Position numbers and translations under genes: made by a program. This document shows, one piece after another, positions 43,947-55,426 of a stretch of DNA of 64,000 bases. Position 1 is the first letter of the stretch, and each line of letters opens with the position of its first letter. Where the stretch lies: NCBI RefSeq assembly GCF_048569485.1, contig NC_134353.1, positions 705,528,841-705,592,840 on the forward strand, written 5' to 3'. The DNA is from Anomaloglossus baeobatrachus. Taxonomy: Eukaryota > Chordata > Amphibia > Anura > Aromobatidae. Under the pieces are notes generated by a model, which searched no databases, was not told where the DNA came from, and saw only the letters and a list, made by a program, of their open reading frames with translations.

Positions 43947-45440
43947 ATGTCATCCTCAAAACGCAAGGCGGCCAAGGCAAAAAGGGCTGTGTATACTGCG
44001 TGTGCTGCATGTGGGGCTAATCTACCAGCAGGCTCTGATGACCCCCATTGTGTGCAATGCTCCGACCCGGTGCTGCTTCGCCAGCCGGAGTCAGGAGAGG
44101 TAGCGACCCAGGCTGAGACGCTTGTAAGTTCTGCCCCGGTGACAGGGACGGACTTTGCAGTTTTTGCAGATAATATGTCTGTATCTATGGCAAAAATCCT
44201 TGAGACCTTGCAATCTATGCATGGGGCTCAGTCTCTGGGCACGGCGAGGCCTCTGTCCTCAGGTCCCCCTTACTTGGAATGTATCCAGCCCACAGGGGGG
44301 TCCCCGGCTTCACAGGCCGAGGATTATGACTCAGATGATGGCCCCAGCCACCCTAAGCGAGCTCGCTGGGAAAGACCCTCGACGTCTTCACACTGCTCAG
44401 GGTCTCAGCGCAATCAGTCTCCCTGTGATGTGTCTGATGAGAGTGATCAGGAATCCACTCCTGGAACCCCTCTCAACCTGGATACCCCGGATGGGGATGC
44501 CATGGTAGACGACCTTATCTCAGCCATCAATAGGCTGTTGGATATTTCTCCCCCAGCCCCTTCAGCAGAAGAGGCGGCTGCGGAGCAGGAAAAGTTTCGT
44601 TTCCTTTATCCCAAGCGTAAATTGAGTGCTTTGTTAGATCACTCTGACTTCAGAGAATCAATTCAGAAGCACGACGCTCACCCGGAAAGGCGTTTCTCTA
44701 AACGATCTAAAGATACGCGTTTCCCTTTCCCCCCTGAGGTGGTCAAGCGCTGGACACAGTGTCCAAAGGTGGACCCCCCGATTTCCAAACTTGCAGCTAG
44801 ATCCATAGTTGCAGTGGAGGATGGCGCTTCACTTAAAGATGCCAATGACAGACAGATGGACCTTTGGTTAAAATCTGTCTATGAAGCTATAGGCGCGTCA
44901 TTTGCTCCGGCATTCGCAGCCGTCTGGGCACTCCAGGCTATTTCAGCTGGCTTAGCAAAGGTGGATGCTATCATGCATCCAGCAGTGCCGCAAGTGGCGC
45001 ATCTTACCACGCAGATGTCGGCGTTTGCGTCTTACGCTATCAATGCGGTCCTAGAATCTACCAGTCGCACCTCAATGGCGTCCGCCAATTCGGTAGTTTT
45101 GCGCAGAGCCTTGTGGTTAAAGGACTGGAAAGCGGATGCTGGTTCCAAAAAATGTTTAACCAGTTTGCCTTTGTCTAGAGAGAGACTGTTTGGCGAGCCA
45201 TTGGCTGACATCATTAAGCAGTCCAAGGGTAAAGACTCCTCTTTACCACAACCCAGAACACCCAAACCTCAGCAGAAAAAGTGGCAGCAGAGGTTTCAGT
45301 CCTTTCGAGGTTCGGGCAAGACACCATTTACCTCGTCCAAAGGGACTCAGAGGACGCAAAGAAACTCAGATTCGTGGCGGACTCACACACGCCCCAAGAA
45401 AGCAAATGGAGGTACCGCTTCCAAAGCGGCTACCTCATGA
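43947..45440 (+). CDS. D5 gag-like protein (DIRS ORF1)
   Basis: 497 residues. N-terminal zinc-ribbon-like CAAC...PHCVQC within the first 45 residues, acidic Ser/Pro linker (to about 210), capsid-like core with YPKRKLSALLDHSDFRES, WTQCPKVDPPISKLAARS and FAPAFAAVWALQAISAGL, then a basic Arg/Lys/Ser tail. Length matches D1 ORF1 (493). Overlaps ORF2 by about 250 nt, ORF2 being in the +1 frame. Confidence 0.87.
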   Translation: MSSSKRKAAKAKRAVYTACAACGANLPAGSDDPHCVQCSDPVLLRQPESGEVATQAETLVSSAPVTGTDFAVFADNMSVSMAKILETLQSMHGAQSLGTARPLSSGPPYLECIQPTGGSPASQAEDYDSDDGPSHPKRARWERPSTSSHCSGSQRNQSPCDVSDESDQESTPGTPLNLDTPDGDAMVDDLISAINRLLDISPPAPSAEEAAAEQEKFRFLYPKRKLSALLDHSDFRESIQKHDAHPERRFSKRSKDTRFPFPPEVVKRWTQCPKVDPPISKLAARSIVAVEDGASLKDANDRQMDLWLKSVYEAIGASFAPAFAAVWALQAISAGLAKVDAIMHPAVPQVAHLTTQMSAFASYAINAVLESTSRTSMASANSVVLRRALWLKDWKADAGSKKCLTSLPLSRERLFGEPLADIIKQSKGKDSSLPQPRTPKPQQKKWQQRFQSFRGSGKTPFTSSKGTQRTQRNSDSWRTHTRPKKANGGTASKAATS

Positions 45441-47337
45441 CTTCCAGCCCCCCCCCTCCGCATCGCCGGTCGGGGGCAGGCTCTCCCGCTTTTCCGGCAT
45501 TTGGATGTCACAGGTCAAAGACCGGTGGGTGACGGACATTTTGTCTCGCGGGTACAGAATCGAGTTCAATTCTCGTCCTCCAGTTCGGTTCTTCAGAACC
45601 TCCCCACGGCCAGACCGAGCAGATGCTCTGCTGCAGGCGGTGGATTCCCTAAAAGCGGAAGGAGTGGTTATCCCAGTCCCTCCTCAGGAACAAGGGCAAG
45701 GGTTTTACTCCAATCTCTTTGTGGTTCCAAAAAAGGACGGCTCGTTCCGTCCTGTTCTGGACCTAAAACGGCTCAACAAGCATGTGCACGCCAGGAGGTT
45801 CCGGATGGAAACCCTCCGCTCTGTCATTGCCTCAATGTCCAGAGGAGACTTCCTTGCCTCAATAGACATCAGAGATGCTTATCTCCACGTGCCAATTGCT
45901 ACAGAACATCAACGTTTTCTACGTTTTGTGATAGGAGACGACCATTTTCAGTTCGTAGCTCTTCCATTTGGTCTGGCGACAGCCCCACGGGTCTTCACCA
46001 AGGTCATGGCGGCGGTGGTAGCAGTCTTGCACTCTCAGGGACACTCGGTGATCCCTTACCTAGACGATTTATTGGTCAAAGCTCCCTCTCAGGAGGCATG
46101 CCAACTCAGCCTGAATGCTACGCTGGAGACTCTACAGTCTTTCGGATGGATCATCAACTTTCCAAAGTCGATCCTATCACCGACTCAGTCACTAACGTAT
46201 CTTGGCATGGAGTTTCATACTCTAGCAGCGATAGTGAAGCTTCCGCTGGACAAGCAGCGGTCACTACAGACAGGGGTGCAATCTCTCCTGCAGGGCCAGT
46301 TGCATCCCTTGCGGCGCCTCATGCATTTCCTAGGGAAGATGGTGGCAGCCATGGAAGCGGTTCCCTTTGCGCAGTTTCATCTGCGCCCACTTCAATGGGA
46401 CATTCTCCGCCAATGGGACGGGAAGTCAACGTCCCTGGACAGGAAAGTCTCGCTTTCCCAGACGGCCAAGGACTCTCTACAATGGTGGCTCCTTCCCACA
46501 TCATTGTCTCAGGGAAGATCCTTCCTGCCCCCATCCTGGGCAGTAGTCACGACAGATGCGAGTCTGTCAGGGTGGGGAGCAGTATTTCTCCACCACAGGG
46601 CTCAGGGGACGTGGACTCCGCAGGAGTCCACCCTTCAGATCAATGTTCTGGAGATCAGAGCAGTGTATCTTGCTCTACTGGCCTTCCAACAGTGGCTGGA
46701 AGGAAAGCAGATCCGAATCCAGTCGGACAACTCCACAGCGGTGGCATACATCAACCACCAAGGAGGGACGCGCAGTCGGCAAGCCTTCCAAGAAGTCCGG
46801 CGCATTCTAATGTGGGTGGAGGACAGAGCATCCACCATATCCGCGGTTCACATCCCAGGCGTAGAAAACTGGGAAGCAGACTTCCTCAGTCGCCAGGGCA
46901 TGGACGCAGGGGAATGGTCCCTTCACCCGGACGTGTTTCAGGAAATCTGTCGCCGCTGGGGAGTGCCGGACGTCGACCTAATGGCGTCCCGGCACAACAA
47001 CAAGGTCCCGGCATTCATGGCGAGGTCGCGCGATCAAAGAGCTCTGGCGGCAGACGCCTTGGTTCAAGATTGGTCGCAGTTTCAGCTCCCATACGTGTTT
47101 CCACCTCTGGCGCTCTTGCCCAGAGTGCTACGCAAGATCAGATCCGAATGCAGCCGCGTCATACTCGTCGCTCCAGACTGGCCGAGGAGGTCGTGGTATC
47201 CGGATCTGTGGCATCTCACGATCGGTCGACCGTGGTCACTGCCAGACCGACCAGACTTACTGTCCCAAGGGCCGTTTTTCCATCAGAATTCTGCGGCCCT
47301 GAACCTGACTGTGTGGCCATTGAGTCCTGGATCCTAG
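45190..47337 (+). CDS. D5 RT-RNase H-DAM-like polyprotein (DIRS ORF2)
   Basis: 715 residues. RT: KKDGSFRPVLDLKRLN, ASIDIRDAYLHVPI, LPFGLATAPRVF, YLDDLLVKAPS (about 46,057). RNase H: TTDASLSGWGAVF, INVLEIRAVYLAL, QSDNSTAVAYIN, NWEADFLSRQ. DAM-like part: DVDLMASRHNNKVP, FPPLALLPRVLRKI, APDWPRRSWYPDLW. All expected catalytic residues are visible. Confidence 0.9.
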   Translation: MASHWLTSLSSPRVKTPLYHNPEHPNLSRKSGSRGFSPFEVRARHHLPRPKGLRGRKETQIRGGLTHAPRKQMEVPLPKRLPHDFQPPPSASPVGGRLSRFSGIWMSQVKDRWVTDILSRGYRIEFNSRPPVRFFRTSPRPDRADALLQAVDSLKAEGVVIPVPPQEQGQGFYSNLFVVPKKDGSFRPVLDLKRLNKHVHARRFRMETLRSVIASMSRGDFLASIDIRDAYLHVPIATEHQRFLRFVIGDDHFQFVALPFGLATAPRVFTKVMAAVVAVLHSQGHSVIPYLDDLLVKAPSQEACQLSLNATLETLQSFGWIINFPKSILSPTQSLTYLGMEFHTLAAIVKLPLDKQRSLQTGVQSLLQGQLHPLRRLMHFLGKMVAAMEAVPFAQFHLRPLQWDILRQWDGKSTSLDRKVSLSQTAKDSLQWWLLPTSLSQGRSFLPPSWAVVTTDASLSGWGAVFLHHRAQGTWTPQESTLQINVLEIRAVYLALLAFQQWLEGKQIRIQSDNSTAVAYINHQGGTRSRQAFQEVRRILMWVEDRASTISAVHIPGVENWEADFLSRQGMDAGEWSLHPDVFQEICRRWGVPDVDLMASRHNNKVPAFMARSRDQRALAADALVQDWSQFQLPYVFPPLALLPRVLRKIRSECSRVILVAPDWPRRSWYPDLWHLTIGRPWSLPDRPDLLSQGPFFHQNSAALNLTVWPLSPGS

Positions 47338-48356
47338 CGTCTGCTGGATTATCTCAGGGAGTCATTGCCACAATGAGACAAGCTAGAAAGTCGAATTCGG
47401 CTAAGATCTACCACAGAACGTGGAAGATTTTCTTGTCCTGGTGCTCTGCTCAGGGAGTGTCTCCCTGGCCATTTGAATTGCCCAAGTTTCTTTCCTTCCT
47501 GCAATCGGGGTTAGAAAAGGGCTTGTCGCTCAGCTCCCTTAAAGGGCAAGTTTCGGCACTATCCGTGTTTTTTCAGAAGCGTCTAGCACGTCTTCCTAAG
47601 GTGCGCACGTTCCTGCAGGGGGTCTGTCATATTGTGCCCCCGTACAAGCGACCGTTAGATCCATGGGATCTGAACAGGGTACTAGTTGCTCTCCAGAAGC
47701 CGCCCTTCGAGCCTCTGAAGGAAGTTTCCTTTTCTCGGCTGTCGCAGAAAGTGGCGTTTCTTGTTGCAATCACATCGCTTCGGCGAGTGTCTGAGCTGGC
47801 AGCTCTGTCATCCAAGGCTCCCTTCCTGGTGTTCCACCAGGACAAGGTTGTGCTGCGCCCCATTCCGGAGTTTCTCCCTAAGGTCGTATCCTCTTTTCAT
47901 CTTAATCAGGATATTTCCTTGCCTTCTTTTTGCCCTCATCCGGTTCACCGGTATGAAAAGGCCTTACGTTTGCTAGATCTGGTGAGAGCACTCAGAATCT
48001 ACATTTCCCGCACGGCGCCCATACGCCGTGCCGATGCACTTTTCGTCCTTGTCGCTGGTCCGCGCAAGGGGTTGCAGGCTTCTAAAGCCACCCTGGCTCG
48101 ATGGATCAAAGAACCAATTCTAGAGGCCTACCGTTCTGCGGGGCTTCCGGTTCCTTCAGGGCTAAAAGCCCACTCAACCAGAGCCGTGGGTGCGTCCTGG
48201 GCATTACGTCACCAGGCTTCGGCTCAACAGGTGTGCCAGGCAGCTACCTGGTCCAGTCTGCACACTTTCACCAAGCATTATCAGGTGCATACCTATGCTT
48301 CGGCGGATGCCAGCTTAGGTAGAAGAGTCCTGCAGGCGGCAGTGACACCCCCGTAG
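47276..48356 (+). CDS. D5 tyrosine recombinase (DIRS ORF3)
   Basis: About 360 recognisable residues ending RRVLQAAVTPP. Motifs: KIYHRTWKIFLSWC, LKGQVSALSVFFQKRL, TSLRRVSELAAL (Arg), KAHSTRAVGAS (HxxR), FTKHYQVHTYAS (Tyr). The frame is open upstream to 45,501, overlapping ORF2 for about 1.8 kb in another frame, as in D1. Confidence 0.88.
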
Positions 48357-51300
48357 GGGAGGGCTGTTTTGCAGCTCTAACATGAGGTATTTATTTACCC
48401 ACCCAGGGACAGCTTTTGGACGTCCCAATCGTCTGGGTCTCCCAATAGAGCGCTGAAGAAGAAGGGAATTTTGTTACTTACCGTAAATTCCTTTTCTTCT
48501 AGCTCTTATTGGGAGACCCAGCACCCGCCCTGTTGTCCTTCGGGATTTCTTGGTTGTTTGCGGGTACACATGTTGTTCATGTTGAACGGTTTTTCAGTTC
48601 TCCGACGTTATTCGGAGTTAATTTGTTTAAACCAGTTATTGGCTTCCTCCTTCTTGCTTTGGCACTAAAACTGGAGAACCCGTGATACCACGGGGGGGTA
48701 TAGCCAGAGGGGGAGGGGCCTTGCACTTTTAATGTAGTGCTTTGTGTGGCCTCCAGAGGGCAGTAGCTATACCCCCAATCGTCTGGGTCTCCCAATAAGA
48801 GCTAGAAGAAAAGGAATTTACGGTAAGTAACAAAATTCCCTTCTTCCTAGCATCATTAGGCATCAAGGATGCTTATCCACACGTGCCGATTGATCCAGAG
48901 CACTAGCGTTTCTACGCTTCGTTATAGGAGACGAACACCCTCTGTTCGTAGCTCTACCTTCCGGCTAGCGACAGTCCAACTGGTCTTCGCCAAGGTCAGG
49001 GCAGCAGTAGTCACAGTCCTGCACTCTCAGGGTCACTCTGTGGTCCCGTATTTAGACGATCTACTTGTCAAGGCACTCTCTTAGGAAACATGCCAACACT
49101 GCCCGAACGTTGCGCTGGAGACTCTCTAGAGTTTTGGGTGGATCATCAACTTTTTAAAGTCAGATCCGACCCCGACCCTATCGATAACATATCTAGGCAT
49201 AGAGTTTCTTACTCTCTCAGCGATAGTGAAGCTGCCGCTAGACAAACAGCATTCACTACGGGCTGCAAGCTCTTCTTTAAGAACCAGTCGCACACATTGA
49301 GACGCCTCATGCACTTCCTACGTAAGATGGTAGCAATGGAGGCAGTTCCTTTCGCGCAGTTTTACTGCGTCCACTACAATGGGACATTCTCCGCCAATGG
49401 GACGAGGAGTCGACGTCCCTCAACAGAGTCGTCGTTCTTTCTCAGGCGGCCAAGGAATCTCTACGGTGGTGGCTTCTTCTCACCTCTTGGTCAAAAAGAA
49501 GGTCCTTCCTATCCCCGTCCTGGGCGATAGTTACGACAGACGCGAGTCTATCAGGGTGGGGAGCAGTTTTTCTCCACTACAGCGCTCAGGGTACGTGGAC
49601 TCAGCAAGAGTCCACTCTTCAGATCAATGTTCTTGAACACAGAGCAGTGTATCTTGCCCTACAATCCTTCCAACAGCGGCTGGAAAGCAAGCATATCCGA
49701 CTTCAGTCGGACAGCTCCACAGCGGTGGCATACATCAACCACCAAGGAAGAACGCGCAACCGGCAAGCCTTCCAGGAAGTCCGGCAGGTTCTGATGTGGG
49801 TGGAAGACACGGCATCCACCATATCCACAATTCACATCCCAAGTGTGGAAACTAGGAAGCTGACTTCCTAAGTCGCTGAGGTGTGGCCGAAAGAGTATGG
49901 TCTCCTCACCCGGACGGGTTTCAGGAGATCTGGCGCCGCTGACAGAGGCCGGACGTCGATCTAATGGCGTCACGGCACAACAACAATGTGCCAGCTTCAT
50001 GGCACGGTTTCACAATCATCGAGCTCTGGCGGCAAACGCCTTAGTTCAGCATTGGTCGCAGTTCCAGCTACCTTAGGTGCCACCTCTGGCATTGTTGCCC
50101 AGAGTACTGCGCTAGATCAAGACCGACTGCGGCCGCGCCATCCTCGTCGCTACAAATTGGCCGAGGATGTTGTGGTACTCGGTTCTGTGGTGCCTCACGG
50201 TAGGCTAACCGGGGGCACTACCAGACCAATCAGACTGGCTGTCTCAAGGGCCATTCTTCCATTTGAATTCTACGGCCCTCAACCGGATGGTGTGGCATTG
50301 AGTCCTGGAACCTAGTGTCGTCAGGATTACCTCAGGACGTGGTTGCCACCATGAGACAGGCTAGCATACCAACGTCCGCCAAGATTGACCACAGGACGTG
50401 GAAGATGTTCTTATCTCGGTGCTCGGCGCAGGGTGTTTCTCCCTGGCCGGTTGCATCGTCTATGTTTCCTTCCTTCCTGCAATCTAGGTAGGAAAATGGG
50501 TTGTCGCTCAGTTCCCTTTAGGGACAAGTCTCAGCGCTATCTGTATTTTTTCAGAAACGACGACTTCCTCAGGTACGCACGTTCCTACGGGGAGTTTGTC
50601 TTCTCAGCACTCCGTACAAGCGGCCGTTAGAGCCCTGAGATCTGAACAAGGTTCTAATTGCTCTCCAGATGCCGCCTTTCGAGCCTTTGAAGGATGTCTC
50701 CCTTCCCGTTTTTCACGGGAAGTGGCCTTCTAGTAACGGTCTCGTCTCTTAGGAGAGTTTCCGAGCTAGCAACGCTCTCATACAAACTCCCTTCCTGGTC
50801 CTTCACCAGGACAGGGTAGTTCTGCGTCCGGTTCCGGAATTTCTCCCTAAGGTGGTATCCCATTTTCATATCAATCAGGATATCACCTCACCTTCTTTGT
50901 GTCCTCGTCCAGTCCATCATTTTCAGAAAGATTTGCATCTGTTGGTTCTGGTGAGAGCACTCAGGTTCTACTTCCCGCATGGCGCTCCTGCGCCACCCGG
51001 ATGCACTCTTTGTCCTTGTCGCTGGTCGGCGTAAACAGTCGCAAGCTTCCAGATCCACCCTTGCTCGGGGGCTCGAGGAACCAATTCTTGAAACCTACAG
51101 TTCTACTGGGCTTCTGGTTCTCTCAAGGCCGAAGGCCCATTCTACCAGAGCCGTGGGTGCATCCTGGGCATTACGGCACCAGGCTACGGCTCAGCAGGTG
51201 TGTCAGGCACCCACCTGGTCGAGTCTACTTACTTTTACCAAGCATTATCAGATGCATACCTACGCTTCGGCAGACGCCAGCCTAGGTAGATAAGTCATTC

Positions 51301-54074
51301 AGGCGGCGGTTGGCCACCTGTAGGAGAGGGCCGTTTGACGGCCCTATCATGAGGTATTCTTTTACCCACCCAGGGATTGCTTTTGGACATCCCAATTGTC
51401 TGGGTCTCCCAATGGAGCGACAAAGAAGAAGGGAATTTTGTTTACTTACCGTAAATTCCTTTTCTTCTAGCTCCAATTGGGAGACCCAGCACCCGCCCTG
51501 TTTTCTCGGGGTTTTTCTGTTTTTTCGGGTACACATGTTGTTCATGTGGTATGGTTCAGTTCTCCGATGTTTCCTCGGATTGAATTGGTCTTTAAACCAG
51601 TTATTGGCTTTCCTCCTTCTTGCTTTGGCACTAAAACTGGTGAGCCAGTGATCCCACTGGGGGTGTATAGCCAGAAGGGGAGGGGCCTTACACTTTTAAG
51701 TGTAATACTTTGTGTGGCCTCCAGAGGCAATAGCTATACACCCAATTGTCTGGGTCTCCCAATTGGAGCTAGAAGAAAAGGAATTTACGGTAAGTAAACA
51801 AAATTCCCTTCTTCTCAGGCGGCCAAGGATTCTCTTCAGTAGTGGCTTCTTCCCACCTCATTGTCAAAAGGAAAGCCTTTCCTACCCCCATCCTTGGCGG
51901 TGGTCACAACGGACGCGAGTCTGTCAGGGTGGGGAGCAGTTTTTCTCCACCACAGGGCTCAAGGTACGTGGACTCAGCAGGAGTCCACCCTTCAGATCAA
52001 TGTTCTGGAAATCAGGGCAGTGTATCTTGCCCTACAAGCCTTCCAGCAGTGGCTGGAAGGCAAGCAGTTCCGAATTTCCACCATATCCGCAGTTCACATC
52101 CCGGGCGTAGAAAACTGGGAAGCAGATTTTCTCAGTCGCCAGGGCATGGACGCAGGGGAATGGTCTCTTCACCCGGACGTGTTTCAGGAGATCTGTTGCC
52201 GCTGGGAGATGCCGGACGTCGACCTAATGGCGTCCCGGCACAACAACAAGGTCCCAACATTCATGGCACGGTCTCAAGATCACAGAGCTCTGGCGGCAGA
52301 CGCCTTAGTTCAGGATTGGTCGCAGTTTCAACTCCCTTATGTGTTTCCTCCTCTGGCACTGTTGCCCAGAGTGTTACGCAAGATCAGGTCCGACTGCCGC
52401 CACGCCATCCTCGTCGCTCCAGACGGGCCAACGAGGTCGTGGTACCCGGATCTGTGGCATCTCGCGGTAGGCCAACCGTGGGCTCTACCAGACCGACCAG
52501 ACTTGCTGTCTCAAGGGCCGTTTTTCCATCTGAATTCTGCGGCCCTCAACCTGACGGTGTGGCCATTGAGTCCTGGATCCCAGCATCTGCAGGGTTATCT
52601 CAAGAGGTCATTACCACTATGAGACAGGCCAGAAAACCCACATCTTCCAAGATCTACCACAGAACGTGGAAGATATTCTTATCTTGGTGCTCTGCTCAGG
52701 GAGTTTCTCCCTGGCCATTTGCCTTGCCTACTTTCTTTCCTTCCTGCAATCCGGTTTGGAAAAAGGTTTGTCGCTCGGCTCCCTTAAGGGACAAATCTCA
52801 GCGCTCTCTGTATTTTCTCAGAAGCGCCTAGCAACACTTCCTCAGGTACGCACGTTCCTGCAGGGGGTTTGCCGATTAGTCCCTCCTTACAAACGACTGT
52901 TAGAACCCTGTGATTTGAACAGAGTGCTGATGGTTCTTCAGAAACCACCATTCGAGCCTATGAGAGTTTTTTCCCTCTCACGCCTTTCGCAGAAAGTGGT
53001 TTTCCTTGTGGCAGTCACTTCACTTCGGAGAGTGTCTGTCCGGGCAGCATTGTCGTGCAAGGCCCCCTTCCCGGTGTCTCACCAGGTCAAGGGGTTCTGC
53101 GTCCGGTTCCGGAATTTATCTCTAAGGTGGTTTCCCCCCTTTCATCTCAATCAGGGTATCCCCGTACCCTCTGTTTGTCCTCATCCAGTTCACCAATGTG
53201 AAAAGGATTTGCACTTGATTATATCTGGTGAGAGCACTCAGACCCTACATTTCTCGTACGGCGCCCCTGCGCCGCTCGGATGCATTCTTGTCCTTGTCGC
53301 TAGCCAGCGTAAAGGGTCGCAGGCTTCCAAATCAAGCCCGGCTCGGTGGATCAAGGAACCAATTCTCGAGCTTATCGTTCTGCGGGGCTTACGGTTCCCT
53401 CAGGGCTGAAGGCCCATTCTACCAGAGCTGTGGGTGCGTCCTGGGCTTTAAAGGCACCAGGCTACGGCTCAGCATGTGTGTCAGGCGGCTACCTGGTCCA
53501 GCCTCCACACTTTCACGAAACACTATCAGGTGCATGCCTATGCTTCGGCGGATGCCAGCATAGGCAGACGAGTCCTTCAGGCGGCAGTTGCCCACTTGTA
53601 GGATGGGGCCGTTTTACGGCTCTACTACGAGGTATTATTTACCCACCCAGGGATTGCTTTTGGACATCCCAATTGTCTGGGTCTCCCAATAGAGCGACAA
53701 AGAAGAAGGGAATTTTGTTTACTTACCGTAAATTCCTTTTCTTCTAGCTCTAATTGGGAGACCCAGCACCCGCCCCTGTTTTTTTGTATATACATGTTGT
53801 TCATGTTGAATGGTTTCAGTTCTCCGATATTCCTTCGGATTGAATTTGCTTTAAACCAGTTTATTGGCTTTCCTCCTTCTTGCTTTTGCACTAAAACTGA
53901 GGAGCCCGTGATCCCACGGGGGGTGTATAGGCAGAAGGGGAGGGGCCTTACACTTTTAAGTGTAATACTTTGTGTGGCCTCCGGAGGCAGTAGCTATACA
54001 CCCAATTGTCTGGGTCTCCCAATTAGAGCTAGAAGAAAAGGAATTTACGGTAAGTAAACAAAATTCCCTTCTTT

Positions 54075-54234
54075 GGATAGATGTAACGAAGATTAACCTG
54101 AATGATTGGAAATAGAAAGTATGGAGAAGGCTTGTAACGGCTCATGATCCAAAGCACAGCACATCCTTTATAATGGTGGAGGTAGTATGATGTCATGGGC
54201 ATGTATGGCTTTCAATGGCACTGGGGAACTAGTG
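54075..54234 (+). pseudogene. Tc1-B transposase relic, middle piece
   Basis: 160 bp aligning with Tc1-A 2,239-2,414, from the first catalytic motif (ATGTAACGAAGATTAACC versus ATGAGACAAAGATCAACC) to CTTTCAATGGCACTGGG. Lies between D3 and D6. Confidence 0.85.
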
Positions 54235-54439
54235 TTTCTTCATCGTTCCTTATGGGAGACCCAGACCATGGGTGTATAGCTTCTGCCTTCGGAGGACACA
54301 CAAAGTACTACACTAAAAAGTGTAGCTCCTCCCTCCGAGCATATACACCCCCTGGATAACCAAATCTAGCCAGTTCAATGCTTTGTGTTCAGGAGGCACA
54401 CATGCATTCTCATATGATTTTTGATTTTAAAGCGTTGGA

Positions 54440-55426
54440 ATGGAAGCGGTTCCCTTTGCCCAGTTCCATCTGCGCCCTCTGCAGCTGGACATTCTCCGCT
54501 GTTGGGACAAGCGGACTTCTTCCTTGCACAAGTTGGTGGCTCTGTCGCCACAGACCAAGAGCTCTCTTCAGTGGTGGCTTCGGCCCCTCTCTCTGTCTCA
54601 GGGACACTCCTTCCTGATCCCGTCCTGGGTGATTCTCACCACGGATGCCAGTCTATCCGGCTGGGGAGCAGTATTTCTCCACCACCGAGCACAGGGCACT
54701 TGGACTCCGTCCGAATCAGCCCTCTCGATCAATGTGCTGGAGATCAGAGCTGTGCTTCTAGCTCTCGTAGCCTTTCACCACCTGTTGGCGGGCAAGCACA
54801 TTCGAGTCCAGTCAGACAACGCGACAGCAGTTGCCTACATCAATCACCAGGGCGGGACTCGCAGCCGCCTGGCAATGTTGGAGATTCAACGCATCCTTCA
54901 GTGGACGGAGGACTCCAAGTCCACCATATCCGCAGTCCACATCCCAGGCGAAGAAAACTGGGAGGCAGATTATCTCAGCCGTCAAACCGTGGACAGCGGC
55001 GAGTGGGCTCTGCATCCGGCAGTGTTCCGGTCGATCTGCCGCAAGTGGGGCACTCCGGAAGTGGATCTAATGGCATCCCGGCACAACAACAAGGTCCCGG
55101 TTTACGTGGCCCGCTCCCACGATCCTCAGGCCTTTGCAGCGGACGCGCTGTTTCAGGATTGGTCCCAGTTCCGTCTGTCTTACGTGTTTCCCCCTCTAGC
55201 TCTCTTGCCCAGAGTCCTGCGCAAGATCAGAATGGAGGGCCGTCGGGTCATACTCATTGCTCCAGACTGGCCCAGGCGAGCTTGGTACCCAGACCTGCTC
55301 CGTCTGTCCGTAGAGGTGCCGTGGCATCTCCCGGACCGCCCAGACCTTCTCTCACAAGGTCTGTTTTTCCGCCAGAATTCTGCGGCTCTCAGATTGACGG
55401 CGTGGCTCTTGAGTCCTGGATCCTGA
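54440..55426 (+). pseudogene. D6 RNase H-DAM-like region
   Basis: RNase H TTDASLSGWGAVF, INVLEIRAVLLALVAF, QSDNATAVAYIN, NWEADYLSRQ; DAM-like EVDLMASRHNNKVPVYVARS and FPPLALLPRVLRKIRM. Diverged from D1-D5. Confidence 0.85.

Larger units (their letters stand above)
42774..48846 (+). mobile_element. DIRS element D5 inside D4, looks whole
   Basis: About 6.07 kb, innermost of the three-deep nest. Left tip TTCTTCAGCGCTCTATTGGG; inverted left repeat about 48,668-48,795; ICR 48,424-48,518; right tip CCCTTC then TTC at 48,844-48,846. TTC stands at both borders. Three frames (gag-like, RT-RNase H-DAM-like, YR) are open with no break evident. Its left tip (TTCAGCGCTC) and gag differ from D1-D4, so it belongs to a separate sublineage. 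As the last insertion it should be the youngest of D3-D5. Confidence 0.94.
39472..51814 (+). mobile_element. DIRS element D4 inside D3, heavily decayed genes, sound ends
   Basis: Own sequence is 39,472-42,773 and 48,847-51,814; D5 sits between. Left tip TTCTTTGTCGCTCCATTGGG; ICR 51,391-51,488; right tip CCCTTC at 51,806-51,811; TTC borders both sides. The left terminal repeat and its inverted copy at about 51,630-51,765 are identical as far as can be read over roughly 140 bp. Leader has three copies of the 190-bp unit. The gag-like, RT-RNase H and YR regions (about 41,000-42,773 and 48,847-51,300) are recognisable but carry many breaks, probably more than twenty. Confidence 0.9.
35725..54074 (+). 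mobile_element. DIRS element D3 in Tc1-B, lightly broken, carries D4 inside
   Basis: Own sequence is 35,725-39,471 and 51,815-54,074 (about 6.0 kb together); the rest is D4 with D5. Left tip TTCTTTGTCGCTCTATTGGG; inverted left repeat about 53,893-54,030; ICR 53,668-53,765; right tip CCCTTC at 54,066-54,071. Parts: leader with a 96-bp palindrome, gag-like region about 36,970-38,458, RT start about 38,450-39,471, then RNase H/DAM-like and YR about 51,815-53,600. Broken in a moderate number of places. Nearly identical to D2 in the left 3.7 kb, so comparatively young. Confidence 0.92.

Noticed and set aside
35725-54074. Assembly error as the cause of the D3-D4-D5 nest
   Set aside because: Each junction shows a clean triplet border, the interrupted element resumes at the matching point, and each inner element has its own complete ends and ICR. 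A misjoin would not produce this. Long reads would still be a useful check.
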